Source: JAPPLB01 sp965218555
GTDB taxonomy: Bacteria > Acidobacteriota > Terriglobia > Bryobacterales > UBA6623
Length of the DNA: 64,000 nucleotides
NCBI GenBank assembly: GCA_965218555.1
Contig: OZ244625.1
Coordinates: 2,418,001 to 2,482,000, forward strand
Direction: 5' to 3'
A program made the position numbers and the translations under genes. The notes under the pieces were generated by a model. The model did no database searches, had not been told where the DNA came from, and saw nothing but the letters and a program-made list of their open reading frames with translations. Each line of letters opens with the position of its first letter. The first letter of the stretch is position 1. Below, in pieces: positions 25,007 through 33,390 of this stretch.

Positions 25007-26458
25007 GTGTTGCGGTTTGACTCCATCGGCCATGTCTTAGGGCAGTTCCTCTTGTTTCTGGCCGTGGCGATGACGCTGCCCATTCTATATGGACTGTCGT
25101 CGTCGTCCGGTCCGCTTCTCGCATTGCTGATCTCGTTGTTCATCTGCGCGATGGCTGGCGGTCTTTTGATTTTCTTGCTGCCCCGTCCGACACGTGAATT
25201 TCGTCCGCGCGAAGCACTTTTGCTGGTAACAGCCACCTGGTTTTTCGTGACTTTGTTCGGCAGCCTTCCGCTGTACTTTTCCCCGGAGTTTCCGAGCTTT
25301 TCTGACGCATTCTTCGAGGCCGCCTCGGGATTTTCAGCGTCAGGCGCTACCGTCCTCGGTGACGTCGAACAGCTCGGGAAACCGATTCTGTTCTGGCGGT
25401 GCCTCACTCACTGGTTCGGCGGGATAGGCATCATATTGCTCGGGGTAGCCGTGCTGCCGCTCCTCGGGCACGGCGGTGCAAGCCTCTATCGCGCTGAGTT
25501 CTCCGGCTCGGCCTCAGAGAAATTGAAGCCGCGGGTTACTCAGACGGCATTGGCGCTCTGGAAAGTGTACTTGGGGCTTTCAATCGCTTCGTACCTGGCC
25601 CTGCGCTGGGCAGGCATGGGTAACTTCGATGCGCTGTGTCACACGTTCTCCGTAATGGGCACCGGCGGCTTTTCGAGCCGCAGCGCCAGCGTCGCGGGCT
25701 TCCAGAACCCAGCCGTGGAATACACGATTATCGTTTTCATGTTCTTGGGCGGAGTCAGCATGATTCTGCATTACCGGTTGTGGCTGGAGCACCGCCCCCT
25801 CGCAGTTCTGGCGAACGCTCAGTTGAGGGCTTACGCCGGCATCCTTCTCATCGCTGGCATCATCGCCACGGTCTTGCTTCGTTTTCACAACGGCTATGCT
25901 TGGGAGCCTGCTCTTCGCGCCGGCTTCTTTCAAGTCACATCGATTATGACCACGTCAGGACTTGTGACGGACGACTTCGAGCTGTGGCATCCGCTGGGGC
26001 AAATGCTGCTGCTGGGTTTGATGTTCGTCGGTGGCTGTACGGGCTCTACGTCGGGCGGTCTCAAGGTTGCGCGTCTGTTGCTGCTCACCAAGGTGATCGG
26101 TCGAGAACTCAAGCGTATGGTGGAGCGGCACGGCGTGTTTGCCGTTCGTCTCGGAGAGCGCGTCATCCCGGAGTCGACGATTCAGAGCTTGCTGAACCTG
26201 GTTTACATTGCCGCCACCGTCATCTTGTCGGCGTCACTATTGCTGGCCTCCATGGGTGTGGACCCCTTGACGTCACTCACCGCGGCTATTGCGGCGGTAT
26301 TCAACATCGGCCCCGCGTTTGGAGGAGTCGGGCCGGTCGAAAACTACGGCTGGATGCCTGCCGGAGCCAAATGGGTCTTGAGTTTTTGCATGATTGCCGG
26401 CCGACTCGAGTTCTACTCCGCGCTCGTTTTGCTTACGCCTGGGTTCTGGCGCAAGTAG
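25007..26458 (+). CDS. trkH: TrkH-family potassium uptake channel
   Basis: A 483-residue polytopic membrane protein, the K+-translocating subunit of Trk/Ktr systems. The four selectivity-filter repeats can be picked out: ASGFSASGAT (about 107), FSVMGTGGFSS (about 213), IMTTSGLVT (about 315) and NIGPAFGGVG (about 435), each preceded by a pore helix. FVGGCTGSTSGGLKVARLLL is a further family signature. The start is a GTG with a weak ribosome binding site (MLRFDSIGH). No TrkA/KtrA NAD-binding regulatory gene is adjacent, so it must be encoded elsewhere or be absent. Confidence 0.95.
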   Translation: MLRFDSIGHVLGQFLLFLAVAMTLPILYGLSSSSGPLLALLISLFICAMAGGLLIFLLPRPTREFRPREALLLVTATWFFVTLFGSLPLYFSPEFPSFSDAFFEAASGFSASGATVLGDVEQLGKPILFWRCLTHWFGGIGIILLGVAVLPLLGHGGASLYRAEFSGSASEKLKPRVTQTALALWKVYLGLSIASYLALRWAGMGNFDALCHTFSVMGTGGFSSRSASVAGFQNPAVEYTIIVFMFLGGVSMILHYRLWLEHRPLAVLANAQLRAYAGILLIAGIIATVLLRFHNGYAWEPALRAGFFQVTSIMTTSGLVTDDFELWHPLGQMLLLGLMFVGGCTGSTSGGLKVARLLLLTKVIGRELKRMVERHGVFAVRLGERVIPESTIQSLLNLVYIAATVILSASLLLASMGVDPLTSLTAAIAAVFNIGPAFGGVGPVENYGWMPAGAKWVLSFCMIAGRLEFYSALVLLTPGFWRK

Positions 26459-26830
26459 GGGAGTTGGCTGATGCGGATTGATGCGCAGGTTCCTTTCGCC
26501 GGCCCTTCCAACCCCGTTCGGCGGGCGATGAGACCATCGCCGCAAGCGGACGTAGCCGCTGACATTGTTTGATGGTTATCACCGGACTACTGGGAGGGCT
26601 CCCGGCGAAGCGCCTTGGGTAACCCAGGCTGCTCGGCTCCAACGAGTTTTGCTATGTCGGATAGAAGACAGCGAGAGTCCGGCGGTTTGTAACGCAAGGA
26701 ACGTTTCCGCCGTCTACAGCGTACCTATTAGGCAGGCCCTGAGGTTTCCCACGCTGTTCATGGGCCTCGCTACGTCCTACGGTGTAAATAACATCCGTTT
26801 TGCGATGTGCTGGGAACAGGAGTCTTTCGA
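26459..26830. other. Intergenic stretch between trkH and the TolC-type gene
   Basis: 372 bp with no credible gene. Open frames here have no protein-like composition and no clear terminator or promoter pair was found, although the TolC-type gene at its right end has a good AGGAG ribosome binding site. Confidence 0.5.
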
Positions 26831-28726
26831 ATGCCGAGATTTTTCTTTTGCTTGCTCACCGCCGCCGTTTTGTTGAGCGGCACGACCCCGCATGCTAATG
26901 CTCAGGGACCGATTGACTACTCGCGGGGCGCCGGCACGTGGCCGAACTTCAACATTTATCGCGCGCCGGAGGTGCCCGAGGCGGATCTCGACGATTCGGC
27001 GACGATCGACAAGATGATTCGCGAAGGCAAGCTGTACGTATCGCTTCAAGACCTCATTCTCCTGGCCCTTGAGAACAACCTCGATATCGAGGTTGGCCGC
27101 TATGGACGCCTCGAAGCGGATACCGACCTCTTGCGCGCCCGCGCCGGCGCGCAGCTCAGCGGCGTCCAGACCCAGATCAGCACGCTTTCCACCGGCCAAT
27201 CGACACAGCGGTCCGGCCAGCAGGTGCAGGGCCAGCGCGGCCAGGCCACCGGCATCACGACAAACGCTTCCGCCCAGGCAACGAATGCCGCCGCAACGGG
27301 GAATGCAGCGTCGTTCTTTGGCACGCAAACCACGAGCCTTGATCCCACCTTCAGCACGACGATGACCTTCGCGAGAACCAGCAATCCCCAAATCAGCGAC
27401 TTCGTCACAGGCACCAACACCCTCGTGCAGGACACGAACTCCTACAACCTCAACTACTCCCAAGGTTTCACGACGGGAACGACGCTCGGGGCCGGTTTTT
27501 CAACGGTGCTCTCGGAAAACAACAACTTGCGCAGCCTGTTCAACCCGGCGTTAGGGAGCGACATGTCGCTGACGATCAGACAGCGCCTGTTGCAGGGCTT
27601 CGGGCGTGCCGTCAACAACCGCAATATCCGAATCGCGAAGAACAACCAGGAAGTCCAGAACCTGCAATTCGAGCTTCAGGTCGTCTCGACCGTCACACAA
27701 CTGCAGAACCTCTATTGGGACCTGGTGGCCTTCATCGCCGAAGCCGAAGGACGCCAAGCTGATCTCGAACTCTCGGAACTCCTCGTCAGGAACACGAAGC
27801 GCCAGGTCGAACTCGGGTTGCAACCGGGCTTCGAGATCACACGTGTGGAAGCCGAAACCACTCTCTACCGCCAGCAACTGCTGGATGCCGAAAACAACAT
27901 CCGCCGGCAGGAGAACGTCATCAAGAACGCGATCTCGAAATTCGGGCCGGCGAGCACGAGGCTTCTCGGCGTTGACATCGTGCCGGTCGACAAGATCGAA
28001 GTGCCTGAGAACGAGCCGATCGAACCACTCCAGGACCTCATCGAGCAGGCGCTGCGCTCTCGCTCCGGGCTCGTGGCGGCCCGTATGAACCGCGAGAATT
28101 CGGACATCAACCTCAAGGGCATCAAGAACGCAATGCTGCCGTCGGTCGACTTGACGGCATTTGCCCGCAACAATGCGCTGGCCGGGACGATCAACGAGAA
28201 CTTGACCATCTTGCCTGGCGTCGGTCAAGCGAATCCGTTCTTCATCGGCGGATTCGGCACGGCGCTCGGCCAGATCGCGCAGCGCAACTTTCCCGACTAC
28301 GGAGTTTTCTTGAGCCTCAACATTCCCTTGAAGAATCGGCAGGCGCAGGCCGACATGACCCGCGAGCTCCTGCGCCGGCGACGAACGGACATACAGATTC
28401 GGCAGCAGGAAAACAACATCAAGCTCGAGGTCACCCAAGCGGTGCAAGACCTCTCGCGAGCCCGTGCGAACTACGAAATCGCAGAGCAAGCGCGACAATT
28501 GCGCGACGCCATGCTCGAGGCGGAAAAGAAGCGTTTCACGCTGGGTTCCTCATCTATCTTCCAGATCGTGCAGGTCCAGCGCGACCTGGCGAATGCCCGC
28601 ACGGGAGAAATCAACGCGATGAGGAGCTACATGGCGGCTCACGATGAGCTTGACCGCGCCACCGGCCGGATATTGCAACGTCAAAACATCTCGATCGAAG
28701 CCGCCTATCAAGGCAACCTGAACTAG
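26831..28726 (+). CDS. TolC-family outer membrane efflux protein
   Basis: A 631-residue outer membrane channel protein. It has a signal peptide (MPRFFFCLLTAAVLLSG, cleavage after HANAQ), a leader (LYVSLQDLILLALENNLDIE typical of TolC start), long helical repeats (QQLLDAENNIRRQENVIKNA and AEKKRFTLGSSSIFQIVQVQ in the two halves) and a Gln/Thr/Ala-rich insert at about residues 95-160 unlike classical TolC. The ATG at 26831 has AGGAG 8 bases upstream and is preferred to a GTG at 26807. No membrane-fusion or inner-membrane pump gene is adjacent. The IS630 element is inserted in the TA of its TAG stop; removing the IS gives the same TAG, so the protein is not truncated. Confidence 0.9.
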   Translation: MPRFFFCLLTAAVLLSGTTPHANAQGPIDYSRGAGTWPNFNIYRAPEVPEADLDDSATIDKMIREGKLYVSLQDLILLALENNLDIEVGRYGRLEADTDLLRARAGAQLSGVQTQISTLSTGQSTQRSGQQVQGQRGQATGITTNASAQATNAAATGNAASFFGTQTTSLDPTFSTTMTFARTSNPQISDFVTGTNTLVQDTNSYNLNYSQGFTTGTTLGAGFSTVLSENNNLRSLFNPALGSDMSLTIRQRLLQGFGRAVNNRNIRIAKNNQEVQNLQFELQVVSTVTQLQNLYWDLVAFIAEAEGRQADLELSELLVRNTKRQVELGLQPGFEITRVEAETTLYRQQLLDAENNIRRQENVIKNAISKFGPASTRLLGVDIVPVDKIEVPENEPIEPLQDLIEQALRSRSGLVAARMNRENSDINLKGIKNAMLPSVDLTAFARNNALAGTINENLTILPGVGQANPFFIGGFGTALGQIAQRNFPDYGVFLSLNIPLKNRQAQADMTRELLRRRRTDIQIRQQENNIKLEVTQAVQDLSRARANYEIAEQARQLRDAMLEAEKKRFTLGSSSIFQIVQVQRDLANARTGEINAMRSYMAAHDELDRATGRILQRQNISIEAAYQGNLN

Positions 28727-29867
28727 TGTCCCGCCCCATTTAATGATTTACAGTAATGGGTTTTCATGATTGAATGGCGGCATGTTTACACCAGCCGCCG
28801 CCATTGAGATTGACGAACCCACGATACAACAGCTTGAATCCTTGGTGCGTTCTGGAAACACGCCGCAGCGGGTAGCGCAGAAGTGCCGGGTGATCCTGCG
28901 GGCTCAGCAGGGAGTGGCGAATCACGCGATTGCTCGTGAACTGGGCCTGTCGCGGCCGACGGTCATTGCCGCGCGGGCGGCGTTCCAGGACGGTGGGGTG
29001 GGAGCTCTGACAGCGAAACCGACGCGGAAGCGGTCGCGGCCTGTACTGACTCCGGAACTGGAGCGTGAGATTTTGGACACGACTTTGAAAACCCGGCCGG
29101 CCGACGCGACGCAGTGGAGCGTGCGGACATTGGCGAAACACATGCACGTGTCGCGAATGATGGTACATCGGGTCTGGAAGCGTTTCGATATCCAGCCGCA
29201 GCGGGTCGAGAAGTTCAAACTCTCGAACGATCCCCAGTTCGAGGCAAAGGTTCGAGACATTGTGGGACTCTATCTGGACCCGCCGGACCGCGCTCTGGTG
29301 CTTTGCGTGGACGAGAAGAGCCAGATTCAGGCCCTGGACCGGACCGCTCCCATACTGCCGTTGCGTCCCGGATTGCCGGAACGCCAGACGCATGATTACA
29401 AACGCCATGGCACCACGACGCTGTTCGCGGCTTTCAATATCCTCAACGGAAAAGTCATCAGCCGCTGCTTGCCGCGCCATCGTGGAAAGGAGTTTGTGAA
29501 GTTTCTCAATCAAATCGAGAAGGAGGTCCCGCCGGACCTGGAGGTGCATCTGGTGATGGACAACTATGGCACCCACAAGAGCTCTGAGGTCAAACGCTGG
29601 CTCCGACCTCGAAAGCGTCGACGATTCCATTTTCACTTTACGCCCACCAGCAGTTCCTGGCTCAATCAGGTCGAACGTTTCTTCGGCCTCATCACCCAAC
29701 GCATGATCCGGCGCGGCACCTTCCTCAGTGTTCAAGAGCTGGAGACCTCCATCTATGCATGGCTTTCCACCTGGAATAACCAGCCCCAGCCTTTCGTTTG
29801 GAGGGCCACGGCCGATGTTATCCTCGACAAGGTGCAACGCTGTAAAGAATTAGCTGGGACACCACAC
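28726..29867 (+). mobile_element. IS630-family insertion sequence, complete
   Basis: The element is bordered by TA dinucleotides (28724-28725 and 29868-29869), the target duplication used by IS630/Tc1-mariner elements. Its ends are imperfect inverted repeats: including the TA, about 22 of 30 positions match between the left end (TAGTGTCCCGCCCC...TTTACAG) and the reverse complement of the right end (TAGTGTGGTGTCCC...TTTACAG). It is 1142 bp long with one intact transposase gene. It sits exactly at the stop codon of the TolC-type gene. Confidence 0.9.
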
Positions 29868-29870
29868 TAG
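28782..29870 (+). CDS. IS630-family DDE transposase
   Basis: A 362-residue transposase. The N-terminus holds the helix-turn-helix (AIARELGLSRPTVIAARAAF) and a second winged HTH (WSVRTLAKHMHVSRMMVHRV); the catalytic triad is in ALVLCVDEKSQIQAL (Asp), HLVMDNYGTHK (Asp) and SSWLNQVERFFG (Glu). The ATG at 28782 (MFTPAAAIEIDEP) is used; a TTG four codons upstream is possible. The stop codon TAG includes the TA of the right target duplication. No frameshift or missing motif, so it may be active. Confidence 0.95.
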   Translation: MFTPAAAIEIDEPTIQQLESLVRSGNTPQRVAQKCRVILRAQQGVANHAIARELGLSRPTVIAARAAFQDGGVGALTAKPTRKRSRPVLTPELEREILDTTLKTRPADATQWSVRTLAKHMHVSRMMVHRVWKRFDIQPQRVEKFKLSNDPQFEAKVRDIVGLYLDPPDRALVLCVDEKSQIQALDRTAPILPLRPGLPERQTHDYKRHGTTTLFAAFNILNGKVISRCLPRHRGKEFVKFLNQIEKEVPPDLEVHLVMDNYGTHKSSEVKRWLRPRKRRRFHFHFTPTSSSWLNQVERFFGLITQRMIRRGTFLSVQELETSIYAWLSTWNNQPQPFVWRATADVILDKVQRCKELAGTPH

Positions 29871-30674
29871 CCTGCATTTCTCACCACCCGGAGGCCGAAG
29901 CACGCGATAAGACCGCCATGACTTCGCTTTTCCTTCGCAACGCTTGCTTGCCGTGCTCGATGTACGGGTCAAGTACACCTGTGCGCGCCAAGCGGCGCGC
30001 GCCTCGTCCTGACAGCCCTCTCACGCACTTCGCCTCGCCACGTGGCAAGAAATGCAGGCCAAAAGGAAGGGAGGCCCGCGAACCAAGGGTCACGGGCCTC
30101 GTGGGGGAGGTGGTCAGGCTGGAATGCGCTACCTTGGGGTAGCTTCTATAGCTTTTCGGCTCTTTTGGGTCGTTGTGTTGTACGACTCGGCTAAAGAGTA
30201 AGCCGCCTCCGTTACTGTTTCGTTAGCCTTCCGTAAAGATTGTGTGAGATGAGCCTGTCTCGAAGGGGAAGCGCGATCAAGAGGCGAGAGGCGAGGAGTC
30301 CTTCACACTCGAACCAGCACGGTCACGAGCCGGTTCACGGCCTCCACCGGGAGCGAGCGCAGGATGGTCTGTGATGTATCCCGAAGGCAGCCGGCTACAC
30401 GCCTGCCATTGGCGGGATCCTGGTGTACGATACGGTGACCGGAACATGGATCGATAAAATCACGGTCTACGAGGAAATGGTGACATCCGAAGTCTGGACA
30501 TCTCCCCGCATGGACAATCTCCTGCTGTCTGCGACGCGCTTGTCGGCGAGCTCCTCCACATCGACACGTGCAGGCGCCAAATCGATACCCAAGGCGACTT
30601 TCCGGTGGGAGTCGGCCGGTCTGTGTTTGAGCGGGAAGCGCCGTGGATGCTCGGAGAAACACAGGAGACGACTC
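29871..30674. other. Intergenic stretch with hairpin, between IS630 and the cyclase gene
   Basis: About 800 bp with no recognised gene. GAGGCCCG (30071-30078) and CGGGCCTC (30093-30100) make a perfect 8-bp stem with a 14-base loop and no T run. A 23-bp segment ending in AGAAATGCAGGCC (30039-30060) resembles 15719-15741. An open frame from 30375 runs in phase into the cyclase gene (with GILVYDTVTGTWIDK text), but does not look like part of that family; it may be the decayed remainder of another gene. Confidence 0.5.
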
Positions 30675-31478
30675 ATGACTCGCCTTCTCGCCCTCGCCAG
30701 TGCCTTGTTCCTGTCCATTGCCTGTGCGCCGCCGCCCGCGCCGCTCGACATCGGAGACTACCGTCTCATCGATCTCTCACATACTTTTGACGAGAAGACC
30801 CTTTACTGGCCGACGGACAAGCACTTCGAGCACAGTCAAGTCGCCTGGGGACGAACCGAAGGCGGTTACTGGTATAGTTCGTTCACCTACGGCGGGAGCG
30901 AGCACGGCGGCACCCACATCGACGCCCCGATTCATTTTGGAGAGGGCAAGCGTTCCATTGACCAGATCCCGATCGAGCAACTTGTTGGATCGGCGGTGGT
31001 GATCGACATCGCCGCCGCCTGCGACAGCGACCCGGACTACCTGCTCACCGTCGAAGACATCAAAATCCATGAACAGCGGCACGGCCGGATCGAGCCCGGC
31101 TCGATCGTCATGATTCGCACCGGTTGGAGCCGCCGCTGGCCCGACGCCAAGCAGTACCTGGGAAGCGATGTTCCCGGCGACACGCAGAACCTGCACTTCC
31201 CCGGCGTATCACCCGAAGCCGCCGAAGCCCTCGTCGAGCGCCATGTTGCGATCGTCGGCATCGACACAGCCAGCATTGATCATGGCCCGAGCTCCGATTT
31301 CAAGGCGCACCAAGTCTTCGCCGACGCTCAGATTGCTTGTCTGGAAAACGTCAATCGTCTCGAAGAGTTGCCACCCAACGGCGCGATTGTCTTCGCCCTA
31401 CCCATGAAGATCGGCGGCGGGTCCGGGGGGCCTTGCCGGATCGTTGCGCTCATTCCCCCAGGGCCCGATACGGTCTGA
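30675..31478 (+). CDS. Cyclase-family (kynurenine formamidase-like) lipoprotein
   Basis: A 267-residue protein of the cyclase/kynurenine formamidase-like family, metal-dependent hydrolases. The signature GGTHIDAPIHF (about residue 78) with its His/Asp metal ligands, YRLIDLSHTFDEKTLYW and VGIDTASIDHGPSSDF are present. The N-terminus is a lipoprotein signal with LFLSIACAP, so the enzyme should be anchored outside the inner membrane, unusual compared with the cytoplasmic members. AGGAG lies 7 bases before the ATG at 30675, which decides the start; the frame is open further upstream. The substrate is unknown. Confidence 0.88.
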   Translation: MTRLLALASALFLSIACAPPPAPLDIGDYRLIDLSHTFDEKTLYWPTDKHFEHSQVAWGRTEGGYWYSSFTYGGSEHGGTHIDAPIHFGEGKRSIDQIPIEQLVGSAVVIDIAAACDSDPDYLLTVEDIKIHEQRHGRIEPGSIVMIRTGWSRRWPDAKQYLGSDVPGDTQNLHFPGVSPEAAEALVERHVAIVGIDTASIDHGPSSDFKAHQVFADAQIACLENVNRLEELPPNGAIVFALPMKIGGGSGGPCRIVALIPPGPDTV

Positions 31479-31500
31479 CGGCCTTTGGGGACCGCCCTGG

Positions 31501-31840
31501 CAGCCCGTGGTGCAAGTCACGCGGGCGGCGTTACGCGCCCCGGGGCCGATTGCGTAACGCGTGGCCGCTCCAGGAACGCAGCGCCGCGCTCTCCACGCCT
31601 TTTTCTTCGTAGGCCGGAAGCGGCGCGTAACCCTTTGGGCGACGGACATTTTTGTTCCGACGGCGGTGCTGACCTTGCCGCCCACCGTGACCGCGCTTTT
31701 TCTTCGCAGCGACCGCCTACGGTCGTCGGCTTTGTCGTTCGTCGGAGGAGATCGACCCGGATCGCCATCCTCCTCACTCCGCGCCGAGCGACCGCAGGAG
31801 CCCGCCGCGCCTTCCACGGGACTTGCACCACGGGCTGCTA
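31501..31840 (+). mobile_element. MITE-like inverted-repeat element, copy A
   Basis: An element of about 340 bp whose ends are inverted repeats: CAGCCCGTGGTGCAAGTC is found at 31501-31518 and, as its exact reverse complement, at 31820-31837. Inside, CGTTACGCGCCC and GCGTAACGCG lie near the left end, and a conserved block (GGCTTTGTCGTTCGTCGG and following) lies in the right half. The same architecture occurs in copies B (38665-38951, inverted) and C (41860-42123). No protein gene of its own. Its right end abuts the TAG stop (31838-31840) of the leftward ArsC-like gene. Confidence 0.8.
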
Positions 31841-32176
31841 GACCATTTCGCCCAAAGCCTGGGCATCGAAGCCCAAAGCGATCTTATTGCCCTTGCGAAC
31901 AATCGGGCGCCTGATGAGATTCGGGTTCTCGCTCATCAACTTTATGGCTTCGTCACGCGGAGGCGGCCCGTCCTTCATCTTCATTTCGCGATAGAGCACG
32001 TTGCGTGCATTGAGAAACTTGCGGTAATCGCGCTTGCCGATGAGCTTCTCCAGCTCTTCGATGGACAAACCTCTATTCAAATCGATCGATTCAAGCTGCG
32101 CGCCCTTATTGGTGAGAAAAGCCTTTGCCTTGCGGCAAGTCGTACAAGTGCGCTTTTCGTAGAACTTCAACTTCAT
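31838..32176 (-). CDS. ArsC/Spx-family thioredoxin-fold protein
   Basis: A 112-residue protein with the ArsC/Spx fold. It begins MKLKFYEKRTCTTCRKAKAF with a CxxC (residues 11-14) and contains IDLNRGLSIEELEKLIGKRD and LIRRPIVRKGNKIALGF near the C-terminus, as in ArsC-like (YffB/Spx) proteins. Arsenate reduction or thiol-based redox regulation are both possible; no other arsenic genes lie nearby. GGAGG is located 8 bases before the ATG. Its stop is the TAG that abuts inverted-repeat element A. Confidence 0.88.
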   Translation of the reverse strand: MKLKFYEKRTCTTCRKAKAFLTNKGAQLESIDLNRGLSIEELEKLIGKRDYRKFLNARNVLYREMKMKDGPPPRDEAIKLMSENPNLIRRPIVRKGNKIALGFDAQALGEMV

Positions 32177-32224
32177 TTGCTGCCTCCGCAGGTCAGTCTA
32201 ACGCAGTGTCGCTACACTGTTTGC

Positions 32225-33382
32225 ATGTCGATGCGCGGTGCCCTTCTTTTTACCGTAGTATGTGCTATCACAACGTCCGCCGCCCCCGTTCCGCCGCCCG
32301 TGGACGACCCGCTGTTGCCGATTCTGGAGCCGGTCCTTCAGCCGACGGTGACTACTCTCGTCGAAAATTATCGCGCCGGCCGCCCCTATCAGCCCGACGA
32401 CTTTCCGTTGTCCCCCGACCGCTTTGCCGGGTTCCGCGCCGAGGTGGTTCAACGTCTGACCGAGTCGCTCGACCTTGGACACTGGACGGTTCGCGACCCC
32501 AAAGGAAAGGCCAACGTCAAACCGCACCTCTTCCGCGACCGCCTGCTCAAGAAGATCCGGCATCACGACATCGAGATGGAGGTTCACCTCATCGAGTTAC
32601 CCGAAACCGGCGACAGGATCCCCGCCGTCATCTGCTTGCCGAACGCGACCGGTCCCCGTCCGGCCGTGGCGGTCTTTTCAGGCCACAGCAAGAACGGCCT
32701 GCACGACCTGATCGTCAATCTCGACAGCTACCAGAGCGGCGTTGCCGTGCGCTTGGCGCAAGAGGGGTTCGTCTCGATCAGCGTCGAGAAACTCGACACC
32801 GGCTACCTCTCGCGCACCGCGCCCAGCGGCGTCGACGAGCAACCCATCGCCTCATGGCGGCTCGGCTTGGACAAGGTTACGCGCTCGGTGCAGTTGATGG
32901 CCTCGATCGCTGCGCTGGAGATGCTGGCCGCGCACTCCCGTGTCGATGAAACCCGCATTGGCGCGGCCGGCGTCTCTCTCGGTGGATGGTTGTCCGTGCA
33001 GGCGGCCCTGCTTTCCGACCGTGTCGCCGCCGTGGCCGACTTCGGGCGCAAGACCGTGTTCATTCCTGAAGACGCATCTCCCGCAGATTTCGCTGAGGTT
33101 CGGGACAAGTGCCACATCCTGCCGGGCATGTTCGAGATCGGTGACCGCAACCTGATCCCACTCGCCTACGCACCGAGGCCCATGCTGGCCGGTCACGGGA
33201 GTCGCGACAAAGGGTCCCACGAGCAGGCGCCGCGCTACTACCGCGATCTGTTCACCTCGCAATACGAAGCGTTGGGGGAATCAGATCAATTCAAATACGC
33301 CATTCACGAGGGGGGCGACACCATGCCCTCTGACACGGTGATCGATTACTTCCGGCGCGAGTTCAACCTGTCCGAACGGTAA
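32225..33382 (+). CDS. Secreted alpha/beta hydrolase (esterase-like)
   Basis: A 385-residue exported protein of the alpha/beta-hydrolase fold, similar to acetyl-xylan-esterase-like/Abhydrolase_7 proteins. A signal peptide (MSMRGALLFTVVCAITTSAA) starts at the ATG at 32225. The nucleophile elbow is GAAGVSLGGWLS (Ser about residue 244), the acid would be near PRPMLAGHGSRDKGS, and the histidine near YAIHEGGDTMPSDT. IPAVICLPNATGPRPAVAVF fits the oxyanion region. Frames upstream of 32225 overlap the ArsC-like gene and are not coding. Convergent with the DUF1501 gene, 8 bp apart. Confidence 0.85.
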   Translation: MSMRGALLFTVVCAITTSAAPVPPPVDDPLLPILEPVLQPTVTTLVENYRAGRPYQPDDFPLSPDRFAGFRAEVVQRLTESLDLGHWTVRDPKGKANVKPHLFRDRLLKKIRHHDIEMEVHLIELPETGDRIPAVICLPNATGPRPAVAVFSGHSKNGLHDLIVNLDSYQSGVAVRLAQEGFVSISVEKLDTGYLSRTAPSGVDEQPIASWRLGLDKVTRSVQLMASIAALEMLAAHSRVDETRIGAAGVSLGGWLSVQAALLSDRVAAVADFGRKTVFIPEDASPADFAEVRDKCHILPGMFEIGDRNLIPLAYAPRPMLAGHGSRDKGSHEQAPRYYRDLFTSQYEALGESDQFKYAIHEGGDTMPSDTVIDYFRREFNLSER

Positions 33383-33390
33383 CCGCGAGG

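Noticed and set aside
31485..31914. Small open frames across inverted-repeat element A
   Set aside because: They exist in several frames and copies but shift with indels between copies A, B and C, so they are not conserved as proteins.
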